The notes beneath the pieces are model-generated. The model was given only the letters and a program-made list of their open reading frames with translations, did no database searches and was not told the origin of the DNA. Below, in pieces: positions 36,187 to 44,570 of a stretch of DNA of 51,756 bases; within the stretch, counting starts at the first letter, position 1; each line of letters opens with the position of its first letter. A program made the position numbers and the translations under genes. Origin of the DNA: Micavibrio sp. GTDB taxonomy: Bacteria > Pseudomonadota > Alphaproteobacteria > Micavibrionales > Micavibrionaceae. The stretch is from NCBI GenBank assembly GCA_002708415.1, contig PANS01000032.1, positions 1 through 51,756 of the forward strand, read 5' to 3'.

Positions 36187-36741
36187 ATGACTGATAATCA
36201 GCCTGTTACCGAAACACCAACTGACGCAATCAATCCAAAAGGATCGAAGAAAGCGCGTAATAGCGCGGCGCGTTTATTGGCTGTGCAGGCTGTTTTTCAA
36301 ATTCTATCGAATAAAAATGAGCAATCCCCTGAAGATGCGGTGAAAGAATTTTTGGCACACCGTGCTGGCGGTTTTGATGTTGATGGTGATGAGCTTGTTG
36401 AGCCAGACAAAACACTCTTCAAGGATGTTGTTATCGGTGTGTTTAATCATTTTGATCAACTCCATGAGATGGTTGATGTAAATCGATCTGCAGGTAAAAA
36501 AGAAGCTCCTGTGGTCGATGCGGTAGAAGGTGAAGAAAAAACTGCTGCGCCGGAACGTCCGAAAGAACCACTTTTATATGCACATTTTTTATGTGGTGCG
36601 TTTGAGCTTATGATTCATCAATCGATTGATGCACCTATTATTATAAATGATTACCTTCATGCTGCGCGGGCTTTTTATGATGATGCAGAGGTGAAGCTTA
36701 TTAACGCTGTTCTTGATGGTGTGAAGAACACGACAAGATAG
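36187..36741 (+). CDS. nusB: Transcription antitermination factor NusB
   Basis: An RNA-binding factor that with NusE/S10 acts at boxA during rRNA antitermination. It has ARNSAARLLAVQAVFQI at the start of the helical domain and the conserved end HFLCGAFELMIHQSIDAPIIINDYLHAARAFYDDAEVKLINAVLDGV. At 184 aa it is longer than usual, owing to a polar N-terminal tail and an acidic insert (KKEAPVVDAVEGEEKTAAPERPKE) in the middle. It is 28 bp after ribH, the standard ribH-nusB pairing. Confidence 0.92.
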   Translation: MTDNQPVTETPTDAINPKGSKKARNSAARLLAVQAVFQILSNKNEQSPEDAVKEFLAHRAGGFDVDGDELVEPDKTLFKDVVIGVFNHFDQLHEMVDVNRSAGKKEAPVVDAVEGEEKTAAPERPKEPLLYAHFLCGAFELMIHQSIDAPIIINDYLHAARAFYDDAEVKLINAVLDGVKNTTR

Positions 36742-36822
36742 TTTGTAACTCTCTTTTTGTTCCCAGCGAATACTCTCCTAGAAAACAAACTATACCTTAT
36801 AAATTATTTTAGGAGAATTCTT

Positions 36823-37245
36823 ATGAAATCACTACTAACGCTCGCGTTTGCTTTACTAGCATTTACGCCAATATCTCATGCTATGGAAGAACCTGACATG
36901 ATGGCTGAAAATGCTGTGCCTACGGTTAAAGCTGTGGTTTTTTATTCCGATAGCTGTGGCTCTTGTAAAATTCTGGAACCAAAGATGAAGAAGGCGATGA
37001 AGGCCATTAACATGGATAATGTTGATGTTGTAAAATTTGATTTTTCAAATAAGAAAGCTATTGAAGCAACTAAGATTTTAGCGGATGACAAAGGGTTGAG
37101 CGATCTTTTGCAAAAATTTGGTGCAAAAACTGGTTTTGTAACGCTTTTGAATAATGATGGGGCTATTGTAGAGACGATTGGGGTGAATGATAGTGTAGAG
37201 GATATTGCAGTTAAATTTGCAAAATCTATCGTTAGTGCTTCTTAA
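36823..37245 (+). CDS. Periplasmic thioredoxin-like protein (CGSC motif)
   Basis: A 140-residue exported thioredoxin-fold protein. The ATG at 36823 has TAGGAGAA 7 nt upstream and opens a signal peptide, MKSLLTLAFALLAFTPISHA; the longer track start is unsupported. AVVFYSDSCGSCKILEPKMKKAMKAI is the first beta strand with a CGSC redox pair, and KTGFVTLLNNDGAIVETIGVND is the later strand pair (the usual cis-Pro position seems to read 'TGF', without an obvious proline). Its partner is unknown. It stands alone, followed by its own terminator. Confidence 0.82.
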   Translation: MKSLLTLAFALLAFTPISHAMEEPDMMAENAVPTVKAVVFYSDSCGSCKILEPKMKKAMKAINMDNVDVVKFDFSNKKAIEATKILADDKGLSDLLQKFGAKTGFVTLLNNDGAIVETIGVNDSVEDIAVKFAKSIVSAS

Positions 37246-37274
37246 CGTATTGAAATAAAGTAATAATTATTATG

Positions 37275-37307
37275 ATGGACTGTGGTTTTTTACTGCAGTC
37301 CATTTTT
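37275..37307 (+). terminator. Intrinsic terminator of the thioredoxin-like gene
   Basis: ATGGACTG (37275-37282) pairs perfectly with CAGTCCAT (37296-37303) around a 13-nt loop and is followed by five T residues. It lies about 30 nt after the stop codon. Confidence 0.8.
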
Positions 37308-37315
37308 CGTAACAC

Positions 37316-37329
37316 TTGATCTAAGTCAA
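37316..37329. promoter_or_regulatory. FNR/FixK/Dnr-type binding site
   Basis: TTGAT-CTAA-GTCAA matches the CRP/FNR-family anaerobox TTGAT-N4-ATCAA at 9 of 10 positions; the G variant in the second half-site is common in Anr/Dnr/FixK sites (family knowledge). It lies just after the preceding terminator. A possible -10 (GATAAA or AATAAT, 37355-37364) sits about 35-39 nt downstream of its centre, near class II activator geometry. The next start codon is the fliL-like ATG at 37520. Confidence 0.5.
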
Positions 37330-37457
37330 GAGTGGCACACATCCGTAACCAGTTGATAAATAATACAAAAAACAGCTCTTCTACATAAAATATTAACCTT
37401 TATGCCGTATTCTTTAAGAGTGTTCACGAAAACACATTTAGGGATAACACTTTTCAG

Positions 37458-37491
37458 ACATTTCTTACTTTACGGTTCATTAAAGAAATGT
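37458..37491 (+). repeat. Inverted repeat in the fliL-like leader
   Basis: ACATTTCTT (37458-37466) and AAGAAATGT (37483-37491) are a perfect 9-bp inverted repeat with a 16-nt loop, ending about 28 nt before the fliL-like ATG. No T run follows, so it is not a terminator. It could be a leader hairpin or an operator. Confidence 0.5.
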
Positions 37492-37519
37492 GGAAAGATC
37501 AAATAGGGGTAACACCAAA

Positions 37520-38008
37520 ATGAAAATTTTCATGGTTATATTAGTCGCTCTATTGCTCGCTGGCGGTGGTGCAGCAGGTGGTTACTTCTTCTTTAAAAAT
37601 TCTGCAGTTGCTTCTGCGGGCCCAGTAAATGAATTAGCCCATGCGGATAAAATGAAGCGTGAAGCTGAGGCAAAACATGAAGCAAAAGATTTAAAGTTTG
37701 TGAAGCTTGATCCACTTATTTTACCAATTATTGATAACATCGGTGTCACGCAAGTTGTGACATTGGTTGTTGTTTTGGAAGTGAATGGATCCGAGGCGGC
37801 GAGTAAGGCTGAAATGTACGCGCCGCGTTTAAAAGATGCCTTTATTCAAGACATGTATGGTGTTTTAAACCGTAAAGCATCGCTGGAAGGTGGTGTAATC
37901 AAAGTAGATCAGCTTAAAGCGCGCCTGAATCGTGTGACATCTAAGGTGTTAGGTGATGATCAAGTTAACCAAGTTTTACTGCAGGTGGTGCAACAAAAAC
38001 CAATTTAA
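37520..38008 (+). CDS. FliL-like flagellar basal body-associated protein
   Basis: A 162-residue inner-membrane protein related to FliL, which supports stator function around the flagellar motor. I use the ATG at 37520 with AGGGG upstream, rather than the GTG at 37490. The membrane segment is MKIFMVILVALLLAGGGAAGGYFFF; a short charged linker (DKMKREAEAKHEAKD) leads to the periplasmic domain KFVKLDPLILPIIDNIGVTQVVTLVVVLEV and APRLKDAFIQDMYGVLNRK...VNQVLLQVVQQKPI. It stands alone between a thioredoxin-like gene and hppA, with an FNR-type box and a long leader upstream and a terminator downstream. Confidence 0.78.
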   Translation: MKIFMVILVALLLAGGGAAGGYFFFKNSAVASAGPVNELAHADKMKREAEAKHEAKDLKFVKLDPLILPIIDNIGVTQVVTLVVVLEVNGSEAASKAEMYAPRLKDAFIQDMYGVLNRKASLEGGVIKVDQLKARLNRVTSKVLGDDQVNQVLLQVVQQKPI

Positions 38009-38096
38009 ACCAAGCGTAATATAAGTATTCCTCCGATCAACAACGTTCATATATAGATAAAATTACTTAAGAATAGAATTGTGTGTAGATCATAAG

Positions 38097-38131
38097 ACTC
38101 GGCTTTCCAGAAATGGATTGCTGAGTTTTTT
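38097..38131 (+). terminator. Intrinsic terminator of the fliL-like gene
   Basis: ACTCGGC (38097-38103) pairs with GCTGAGT (38120-38126; one G-T pair), with a nested TCCA-GAAA-TGGA hairpin inside, followed by six T residues. It lies about 90 nt after the stop codon and isolates the fliL-like gene from hppA. Confidence 0.8.
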
Positions 38132-38261
38132 ATGTCAATTTGGGGGAAACTTTCTCTAAAACCTTGCCATGACTTATAAAAATACTCACCATCCGCTGTG
38201 AGAGATTTATTCTTTCAAAATTTTGAGTCTGAAAGTAACCACAAATAAAAGGGGAGTTTAC

Positions 38262-40361
38262 ATGATTGAAGCGTATATAATGATTGCTAGTAGTATTGTA
38301 GCAGCTCTGATCTTTGGTCAATTATGGTCAAGGCAGGTGTTGTCGGCGGATGCTGGTAATAAAAAAATGCAAGAAATTGCAAGTGCTATACAAGAGGGGG
38401 CGAAGGCTTATTTAAATCGCCAGTATTCGACTATCGCTAAGGTGGGTATAGCTGTTGTCATTGCTCTTTATTTCTTGTTGGGCTGGCACGTTGCTCTTGG
38501 ATTTGCAATCGGAGCCATTTTATCAGGCGTAACAGGCTATGTTGGAATGAATGTATCTGTGAAAGCAAATGTTCGTACAACGCAAGCCGCTAAAGATGGA
38601 CTGGATAAAGCGCTTAATATTTCATTCAAATCAGGCGCGATCACAGGGATGCTTGTTGTAGGCTTAGGTCTTTTGGGTGTTGCTGGTTACTACTATCTTC
38701 TAACGGAACAGTTGGGTTTTGGTATGCGTGAAGCGCTAGAGGCTCTTGTTGGTTTAGGATTTGGAGCTTCATTGATTTCAATTTTTGCACGATTAGGCGG
38801 CGGTATCTTTACAAAAGGTGCTGATGTTGGTGCTGACCTCGTTGGTAAGGTTGAAGCGGGTATTCCAGAAGATGATCCAAGAAATCCTGCCGTTATTGCA
38901 GATAACGTTGGCGACAATGTTGGAGATTGTGCGGGTATGGCGGCTGATCTTTTCGAGACATATGCTGTGACAATCGTTGCGACGATGTTGATCGCATACA
39001 GTGTCTTTGCTGATGGTGCGCAAGAAGCAATGATGATGCTTCCACTTATTATTGGCGGCCTTTCAATTCTTGGTTCTATTGCAGGCGTATTTTTTGTTCG
39101 CTTGGGTAAGAACGGTAATATCATGGGCGCTCTTTATAAGGGGTTCATTGCAAGTGGTATTTTCTCATTCCTAGCAATTGCCGTCTTGATGACCAATATG
39201 GGTCTTGAAACTGCATTTCCTCTAGCATCAGGAGAAGGAGAGATTTCTCTTCAAGCTGTGATGTATTGTGTGCTTGTTGGTTTAGGTGTGACAGGCTTAA
39301 TTGTCTGGATCACAGAATACTATACTGGTACGGAACATAGACCTGTGCAGGTTATTGCGAAGGCTTCTGAAACGGGGCACGGAACGAACGTGATCCAAGG
39401 GCTTGCGATTTCAATGGAAGCAACAGCTATTCCTGTGATTTTAATTTGTGCGGGTATTTTCCTCGCATCAAGTTTTGCTGGTTTGTTTGGTATCGCTATC
39501 GCTGCAACAACAATGCTTTCAATGGCTGGTATGGTTGTGGCACTCGATGCTTATGGCCCTGTTACAGATAATGCTGGTGGTATTGCTGAGATGGCAGGCT
39601 TGCCAGATAAGGTTCGTAAAACAACAGATGCTCTTGATGCTGTTGGTAATACAACTAAAGCTGTGACAAAGGGGTATGCTATTGGTTCTGCTGGTTTGGC
39701 GGCGCTTGTTTTGTTTGCGGCCTTTACCGAAGAGATTAAGCATTATATTCCAGGGCTTCCTGAAATGACATTCTCACTACAAAATCCGTTTGTTGTAATT
39801 GGTTTGTTTATTGGTGGGATGCTTCCTTATCTATTCGGCGCAATGTCGATGACAGCTGTTGGCCGCGCGGCGGCCAGTGTTGTTGTTGAGGTCCGTCGCC
39901 AGTTTAAGGAAATCCCTGGTATCATGGAAGGCAAGGCGAAGCCTGAATACGGTAAAGCTGTTGATCTTCTGACCCAGTCAGCAATTAAAGAAATGGTTTT
40001 GCCATCACTGTTACCAGTGCTTGCGCCCATCGCTTTATTCTTTGTTGTGTATTTCCTAAGCGGTGACATGGTGTCTTCGTTTGAAGCGCTTGGTGCTCTG
40101 CTTATGGGGACAATTGTCACGGGTATTTTTGTGGCGATCTCAATGACTGCTGGTGGCGGTGCATGGGATAATGCGAAGAAGTATATCGAAGATGGTAACC
40201 ATGGCGGCAAGAACTCTGATGCACACCATGCTGCGGTTACTGGGGATACTGTTGGCGATCCATACAAAGATACAGCAGGCCCTGCGGTTAATCCATTGAT
40301 CAAGATTGCCAATATTGTTGCAATTTTATTGGTGGCCGTGATTGCTAATATTTTTGGTTAA
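38262..40361 (+). CDS. hppA: K+-independent membrane proton-translocating pyrophosphatase
   Basis: Pumps protons with the energy of pyrophosphate hydrolysis. The ATG at 38262 has AAGGGGAG upstream (699 aa); the track's earlier start lacks support. The core motif [45 protein letters not shown] and the second [12 protein letters not shown] site are intact, with about 16 hydrophobic helices. The potassium-determining segment reads [19 protein letters not shown]: Lys and Thr at the two key positions instead of Ala and Gly/Ala, which marks the K+-independent subclass (established rule). A strong terminator follows. Confidence 0.96.
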   Translation: MIEAYIMIASSIVAALIFGQLWSRQVLSADAGNKKMQEIASAIQEGAKAYLNRQYSTIAKVGIAVVIALYFLLGWHVALGFAIGAILSGVTGYVGMNVSVKANVRTTQAAKDGLDKALNISFKSGAITGMLVVGLGLLGVAGYYYLLTEQLGFGMREALEALVGLGFGASLISIFARLGGGIFTKGADVGADLVGKVEAGIPEDDPRNPAVIADNVGDNVGDCAGMAADLFETYAVTIVATMLIAYSVFADGAQEAMMMLPLIIGGLSILGSIAGVFFVRLGKNGNIMGALYKGFIASGIFSFLAIAVLMTNMGLETAFPLASGEGEISLQAVMYCVLVGLGVTGLIVWITEYYTGTEHRPVQVIAKASETGHGTNVIQGLAISMEATAIPVILICAGIFLASSFAGLFGIAIAATTMLSMAGMVVALDAYGPVTDNAGGIAEMAGLPDKVRKTTDALDAVGNTTKAVTKGYAIGSAGLAALVLFAAFTEEIKHYIPGLPEMTFSLQNPFVVIGLFIGGMLPYLFGAMSMTAVGRAAASVVVEVRRQFKEIPGIMEGKAKPEYGKAVDLLTQSAIKEMVLPSLLPVLAPIALFFVVYFLSGDMVSSFEALGALLMGTIVTGIFVAISMTAGGGAWDNAKKYIEDGNHGGKNSDAHHAAVTGDTVGDPYKDTAGPAVNPLIKIANIVAILLVAVIANIFG

Positions 40362-40386
40362 TCGCTTAACAATGTAATTAAAAATT

Positions 40387-40412
40387 AAGCCCCGTTATGC
40401 GGGGCTTTTTTT
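40387..40412 (+). terminator. Intrinsic terminator of hppA
   Basis: AAGCCCCG pairs perfectly with CGGGGCTT around a 5-nt loop and runs into seven T residues. It lies between hppA and the convergent bamE, one of only two long convergent gaps in the window. Confidence 0.9.
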
Positions 40413-40444
40413 ATATTAAGTCGAAGGTACAGGAAGAAGGGATG

Positions 40445-40912
40445 TTATCGTTCGCCAGTGGCCGAAACATCAGGGGCGTTAAATTTACCGACATTACCTA
40501 GGAGTTGTTCAATAACAGTGACTTCATTCCCACCAGTTTTTGTTTTACGGCGTATCTTTGGAATATCTGTGCGCTCGTTATCAATATGATTGAGATCTTG
40601 AAGGATGCCTTCATCATCAAATGTTGCAACAACGATTTTCTCATCAATAACTTTATGATCAAAAACACCCTTCTTCTCAGTTTTCTGTCCAATGTAATAC
40701 CAAACATTATCATCAAACGGCGCTTTGGTTGTTGGAGAGCCTAAAGATTTTAAAACATTTGTGCGCGTGCTAACCCCTGGGGTTAGCTCTGCCATGCGGA
40801 AATCTTCGACGATATTGCCGCGTGTGGCTTGTGTTGGTGTACAGGCGTTTAAGCTTAACGCTACAGTGCTAAGGCTGAAAAAGAGAATAGATACAAAATT
40901 TAAACGTTTCAT
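40445..40912 (-). CDS. bamE: Outer membrane protein assembly factor BamE (SmpA/OmlA lipoprotein)
   Basis: A small lipoprotein of the BAM complex that inserts beta-barrel proteins into the outer membrane. The 155 residues begin with a lipoprotein signal peptide whose lipobox reads LSLNAC, with Cys as the lipidation site. The SmpA/OmlA domain shows LTPGVSTRTNVLKSLGSPTTKAPFDDNVWYYIGQKTEKKGVFDHKVIDEKIVVATFDDEGILQDL. A polar C-terminal tail extends past the domain. It diverges from the bc1 chaperone gene across 81 bp and converges with hppA. Confidence 0.9.
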   Translation of the reverse strand: MKRLNFVSILFFSLSTVALSLNACTPTQATRGNIVEDFRMAELTPGVSTRTNVLKSLGSPTTKAPFDDNVWYYIGQKTEKKGVFDHKVIDEKIVVATFDDEGILQDLNHIDNERTDIPKIRRKTKTGGNEVTVIEQLLGNVGKFNAPDVSATGER

Positions 40913-40993
40913 ACTTGATCTATAGCCTTCAAAACCCTAAAAAATCAAGTACCAAAAAAGCTTTAGTGAATAGACGTAGAAGGAGAACACCTC

Positions 40994-41548
40994 ATGCTGG
41001 GCATGTTTCATTATAGAGCGTTACGCAAAAAAGTGGCTAAAAAGCTGTATGAAGTTGCTGTGAATAAAGCGCGTGAGCCTGTTTTTTATCAAGATTATAA
41101 CGTTCCGGACACTGTGGATGGACGTTATGAAATGATTAGCCTTCACACGTTTTTATTTATACGTCGTTTAAATGCGCTGGGTAGATCAAAAGAAGCGCAG
41201 AGCTTGTTCGATGTGATGTTTGTTATCATGGATAAGTCCATTCGTGAAATTGGTGTGGGGGACTTGAGTGTTCCAAAACACATGAAGCGGATGATGAGGG
41301 GGTTTAAAGGACGCGGTTTTAATTATGCCGATGCTCTGGATACAGGTGATATGGGGGCTTTAAAAGAGGCGGTAATTCGAAATGTATTTGGTACAGTAAA
41401 AGAGCCAGAGCCGCTCGACATTGAAGCTGTTGCCGATTATATTATGTCTGCAGATAAAGCGCTGTCAAACGTCGCTTTTGAGGATTTAGTTAATTTTGAA
41501 TTTCCAGTTATAGGGAACAAGGTACAAGAGGAACAAAAGCGTGTCTAA
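40994..41548 (+). CDS. Ubiquinol-cytochrome c chaperone family protein
   Basis: A homologue of mitochondrial CBP3/UQCC1, which helps cytochrome b assembly into complex III. The 184 residues include EPVFYQDYNVPDTVDGRYEMISLHTFLFIRRL, EAQSLFDVMFVIMDKSIREIGVGDLSVPKHMKRMMRGFKGRGFNYADAL and ADYIMSADKAL, all family hallmarks. AGGAGAAC lies 9 nt before the ATG. It overlaps the DUF177 gene by 8 nt, an arrangement (bc1 chaperone, yceD, rpmF, plsX, fabH) shared by many alphaproteobacteria. Confidence 0.92.
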   Translation: MLGMFHYRALRKKVAKKLYEVAVNKAREPVFYQDYNVPDTVDGRYEMISLHTFLFIRRLNALGRSKEAQSLFDVMFVIMDKSIREIGVGDLSVPKHMKRMMRGFKGRGFNYADALDTGDMGALKEAVIRNVFGTVKEPEPLDIEAVADYIMSADKALSNVAFEDLVNFEFPVIGNKVQEEQKRV

Positions 41549-42143
41549 GAAACAATCAAAAGCACCTGTCAATGAATGGTCAGATTTTATTGATGCGGAT
41601 CGTGTTGATAATAAGCCATTGTCTACGAAGATTGAGGCGAGCGAGGAGCAACGTAAAAATGTTGCCTTGCGCGCTAATTTACCTGCGATTAGTGAACTTA
41701 AAGCTGATTTGACTGTTGAGCGTGAACAAGCGGGGCGTGTTGTTCATGTTACTGGACGCTTTAATGCGATGATCACGCTTGTCTGCTCAATTACGGCAGA
41801 AGAATTTTCATTTGAGGTTGAAGAGCCAGTGGAAGGCTGGTTTGAAGACAAAGAAAGCACAGTTTCCTTTTTAAAGGCTGTTAAAGAGCGCGATGGACAG
41901 CAACAAAAGGGTGGTATCGAGGTTGAAATCACGCCAGAGGAAGAAGACCCAGAAGATATGATTAACGGCCAGATTGATCTGGGTGAGTTGGTTGTGCAGC
42001 ACCTAATCCTCGCGATTCCCTCATATCCACGTAAAGACGGAGCGCAGCATGATCTTGGTGATGAGGATATTGTGCCTTTAGAAGAAAGCCCTTTACGTAA
42101 AAATCCGTTTGAGGCGCTGAAAGACTGGAAAGAGCGGCGATAA
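41541..42143 (+). CDS. YceD family (DUF177) protein
   Basis: A 200-residue DUF177 protein, usually encoded just before rpmF and thought to be linked to 23S rRNA or L32 biogenesis. The core reads VHVTGRFNAMITLVCSITAEEFSFEVEEPVEGWF, then GQIDLGELVVQHLILAIPSYPRKDGA. The second pair of the usual zinc-binding cysteines is not present; only one Cys (LVCS) remains, as in many alphaproteobacterial members. It overlaps the upstream chaperone gene by 8 nt and precedes rpmF by 110 bp. Confidence 0.88.
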   Translation: MSKKQSKAPVNEWSDFIDADRVDNKPLSTKIEASEEQRKNVALRANLPAISELKADLTVEREQAGRVVHVTGRFNAMITLVCSITAEEFSFEVEEPVEGWFEDKESTVSFLKAVKERDGQQQKGGIEVEITPEEEDPEDMINGQIDLGELVVQHLILAIPSYPRKDGAQHDLGDEDIVPLEESPLRKNPFEALKDWKERR

Positions 42144-42253
42144 TATTATTTCGCAAATTTTTAATGTTTTGCTTGCCTTTTGCCCCTTATGTTGGGTATA
42201 AAGCGGCCAGAATAACAAGAATTTAGACTGTTTTAAAATTAAAGGACAAGACC

Positions 42254-42433
42254 ATGGCTGTTCCAAAGACAAAAATTAGTAAAGCGAAACGTGGATCACG
42301 TCGTTCGCATGACGCGTTAACAGTAACTCAGTGGGTTGAAGATCAGCACACTGGTGAGCCAAAACGCCGCCACCACATTGACCTTAAGACTGGTACTTAT
42401 AAGGGTCGTCAGGTTTTAGAAACACGCGACTAA
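42254..42433 (+). CDS. rpmF: Large ribosomal subunit protein bL32
   Basis: A 59-residue ribosomal protein, too short for the ORF track. The translation begins [22 protein letters not shown], the standard bL32 start, and ends [23 protein letters not shown]. The alphaproteobacterial form lacks the zinc-binding cysteines, as here. AAGGA lies 8 nt before the ATG. It follows the YceD gene and is closed by a strong terminator at 42468-42507, so plsX must be transcribed separately or by read-through. Confidence 0.97.
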   Translation: MAVPKTKISKAKRGSRRSHDALTVTQWVEDQHTGEPKRRHHIDLKTGTYKGRQVLETRD

Positions 42434-42467
42434 TCGCATTTGTTTTCTATATTTATAAAGAATCTGT

Positions 42468-42507
42468 GAGTTTCGTTGAGCAATTAACGAAACTCTTTTC
42501 TTTTTTA
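42468..42507 (+). terminator. Intrinsic terminator between rpmF and plsX
   Basis: GAGTTTCGTT (42468-42477) pairs perfectly with AACGAAACTC (42486-42495) around an 8-nt loop, followed by TTTTCTTTTTTT. It ends only about 25 nt before the plsX start codon. Confidence 0.88.
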
Positions 42508-42532
42508 GAAATCTTCCCGTATTGTCACGAAT

Positions 42533-43591
42533 ATGAGTTCTACAATGAATTACCGGCAAATTATCGCAGTTGACGCTATGGGCGGGGATTTTGGCCCTTC
42601 TATTGTGATCGCTGGTGTAGCAGAGGCTTTTTCTAAATTAGAGGGCACGAAGTTTATGCTCTATGGTGATCGTGATAAGATCGGTGTAGAGCTTGATAAG
42701 TATGAGGCGCTCAAGCCTCATGCAGAGATTCACCATACGGATAAAGCAATCTCAAGCGAAGAAAAACCATCGACTGCAGTGCGTAATAGTAAAGGTAGTT
42801 CTATGCGCCTTGCTATTGAGGCTGTTAAGGATGGTCGCGCTGATGCGATTGTGTCTGCAGGGAATACGGGTGCGCTTATGGCGATGTCAAAGCTCTTGTT
42901 AAGGTGCCTTCCGGGCATCAATCGTCCAGCTATTGCGAGCGTTATGCCGACAATGACAGGAAAGAGTGTTATGCTTGATCTGGGGGCGAACCTGACTTGT
43001 GATGCAGAAGTGTTGACGCAGTTTGCCGTTCTTGGCGCTGTTTATGCCCGCGTCGTACAAGGGATTACAAAGCCGACAGTAGGGCTTTTGAATGTTGGAA
43101 CAGAAGACATGAAAGGGCATGAAGAGCTTCGTAATGCGGCTTCTGTTCTTTCCAATGTTGAGTTTCCAGGAAAATATTATGGTTTTATTGAAGGCGATGA
43201 CATTACCAAAGGGACAGTCGATGTGGTTGTAACAGATGGTTTTACAGGAAATATTGCGCTTAAAACAGCAGAGGGTGTGGGCAAGCTTTCAAAAGAATAC
43301 TTAACGCAGGCTTTTAAATCATCTCCATTTGCGATGCTTGGTTACCTTCTTTCTCGTGGCGCTATTAAGAAGATGAAAGATCGTGTTGATCCGCGCAAAT
43401 ATAATGGTGGTATGTTCCTCGGCGTGAATGGCGTCTGCGTAAAAAGTCATGGTGGTAGTGATGCCGAAGGAACCGCAAATGCCATTATGGTTGCATCAAA
43501 TTTGGTGCAAAATGGCTTTAATCAACGTGTTGCGGCGCAAATTGAACAACTAATGGATCAGGAATCCTTTATTTCTGTTGTGGGTGTATAA
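42533..43591 (+). CDS. plsX: Phosphate acyltransferase PlsX
   Basis: Makes acyl-phosphate from acyl-ACP for phospholipid synthesis with PlsY. The 352 residues contain IIAVDAMGGDFGPSIVIAGV, ISSEEKPSTAVRNSKGSSMRLAIEAVKDGRADAIVSAGNTGALMAMSKLLL, ANLTCDAEVLTQFAVLG, GLLNVGTEDMKGHEEL, TDGFTGNIALKTAEG and GVNGVCVKSHGGSDAEG. No Shine-Dalgarno sequence is visible for either the ATG at 42533 or the one at 42545, and a terminator ends about 25 nt upstream, so initiation may be leaderless or nearly so. fabH begins 3 bp after the stop. Confidence 0.96.
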   Translation: MSSTMNYRQIIAVDAMGGDFGPSIVIAGVAEAFSKLEGTKFMLYGDRDKIGVELDKYEALKPHAEIHHTDKAISSEEKPSTAVRNSKGSSMRLAIEAVKDGRADAIVSAGNTGALMAMSKLLLRCLPGINRPAIASVMPTMTGKSVMLDLGANLTCDAEVLTQFAVLGAVYARVVQGITKPTVGLLNVGTEDMKGHEELRNAASVLSNVEFPGKYYGFIEGDDITKGTVDVVVTDGFTGNIALKTAEGVGKLSKEYLTQAFKSSPFAMLGYLLSRGAIKKMKDRVDPRKYNGGMFLGVNGVCVKSHGGSDAEGTANAIMVASNLVQNGFNQRVAAQIEQLMDQESFISVVGV

Positions 43592-43594
43592 GAA

Positions 43595-44569
43595 ATGGCT
43601 GTGACGTCAATCATTAAGGGCACAGGCTCTTACCTTCCTGAAAAGGTTCTCACCAATGCCGATCTTGAAAAGATGGTTGATACAACTGATGAATGGATCG
43701 TGCAGCGTAGTGGTATTAAAGAACGCTGCATTGCTGCAGAAAATGAAACGACTGGAATGATGGCCATTGAAGCGGCCAAAAGTGCGATGGATGCTGCGGG
43801 TTTTTCTGCTAGTGATATTGATGGTGTTATCGTTGCAACAACAACGCCTGATCGCACTTTTCCATCTGTTGCGGCAAAAGTTCAAGGGGAGCTTAATATT
43901 CCACATGGTCTCGCCTTTGATATACAAGCTGTTTGCACAGGTTTTGTTTATGCTCTGGCGACGGCAGATAACTTTATCAAAATGGGGCAGGCCAAACGTA
44001 TTCTTGTTATTGGCGCCGAAAAAATGAGTTCAATCGTTGATTGGAAAGATCGTACAACTTGTGTTCTTTTTGCTGATGGTGCAGGCGCGGTTATATTAGA
44101 AGCCGCCGAGAATGATAAAGGTTTAGAGGGGCAGGGAATACATTCTACGCATCTTTATGCCAATGGTTCTAGACGTGAATTGCTACAAACAAGTGGCGGC
44201 GCTTCGACGACAGGTGATGCGGGCGTGATTGAAATGCAGGGCCGTGATGTTTTTAAATATGCGGTCACATACATGGCCGATGTTGTTGAAGAAACGTTAA
44301 AACATAACAATATCAGTTCCGACGCTATTGATTGGCTCGTCCCGCATCAGGCAAATATTCGCATTATTGAATCAACGGCGAAAAAGCTCGACATGCCAAT
44401 GGATAAAGTTGTTGTGACGGTGGATCGTCATGGAAATACATCGGCGGCCTCTATCCCACTTGCGCTTGATGAAGCGGTGCGTGATGGCCGTATTAAGCGC
44501 GGTGAAATGCTTCTTATCGAAGCCATGGGCGGCGGCCTTACTTGGGGTGCGGCGTTGGTTAGATTCTAG
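43595..44569 (+). CDS. fabH: Beta-ketoacyl-ACP synthase III
   Basis: Starts fatty acid synthesis by condensing acetyl-CoA with malonyl-ACP. The catalytic triad is visible: Cys in FDIQAVCTGFVYAL, His in WLVPHQANIRI, and Asn in DRHGNTSAASIPLAL. The N-terminus, TSIIKGTGSYLPEKVLTNADLEKMVDTTDEWIVQRSGIKERCIA, and the glycine-rich end, EAMGGGLTWGAALVRF, are typical. The length is 324 aa. It follows plsX by 3 bp in the standard order. It abuts the convergent unknown gene with one base between the stops. Confidence 0.97.
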   Translation: MAVTSIIKGTGSYLPEKVLTNADLEKMVDTTDEWIVQRSGIKERCIAAENETTGMMAIEAAKSAMDAAGFSASDIDGVIVATTTPDRTFPSVAAKVQGELNIPHGLAFDIQAVCTGFVYALATADNFIKMGQAKRILVIGAEKMSSIVDWKDRTTCVLFADGAGAVILEAAENDKGLEGQGIHSTHLYANGSRRELLQTSGGASTTGDAGVIEMQGRDVFKYAVTYMADVVEETLKHNNISSDAIDWLVPHQANIRIIESTAKKLDMPMDKVVVTVDRHGNTSAASIPLALDEAVRDGRIKRGEMLLIEAMGGGLTWGAALVRF

Positions 44570-44570
44570 G

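Noticed and set aside
38693-39124. 143-aa minus-strand ORF within hppA (and similar ones in parC, pfkA and fabH)
   Set aside because: Shadow frames of strongly conserved genes on the other strand, with low-complexity Ser/Pro/Thr/Ile content.
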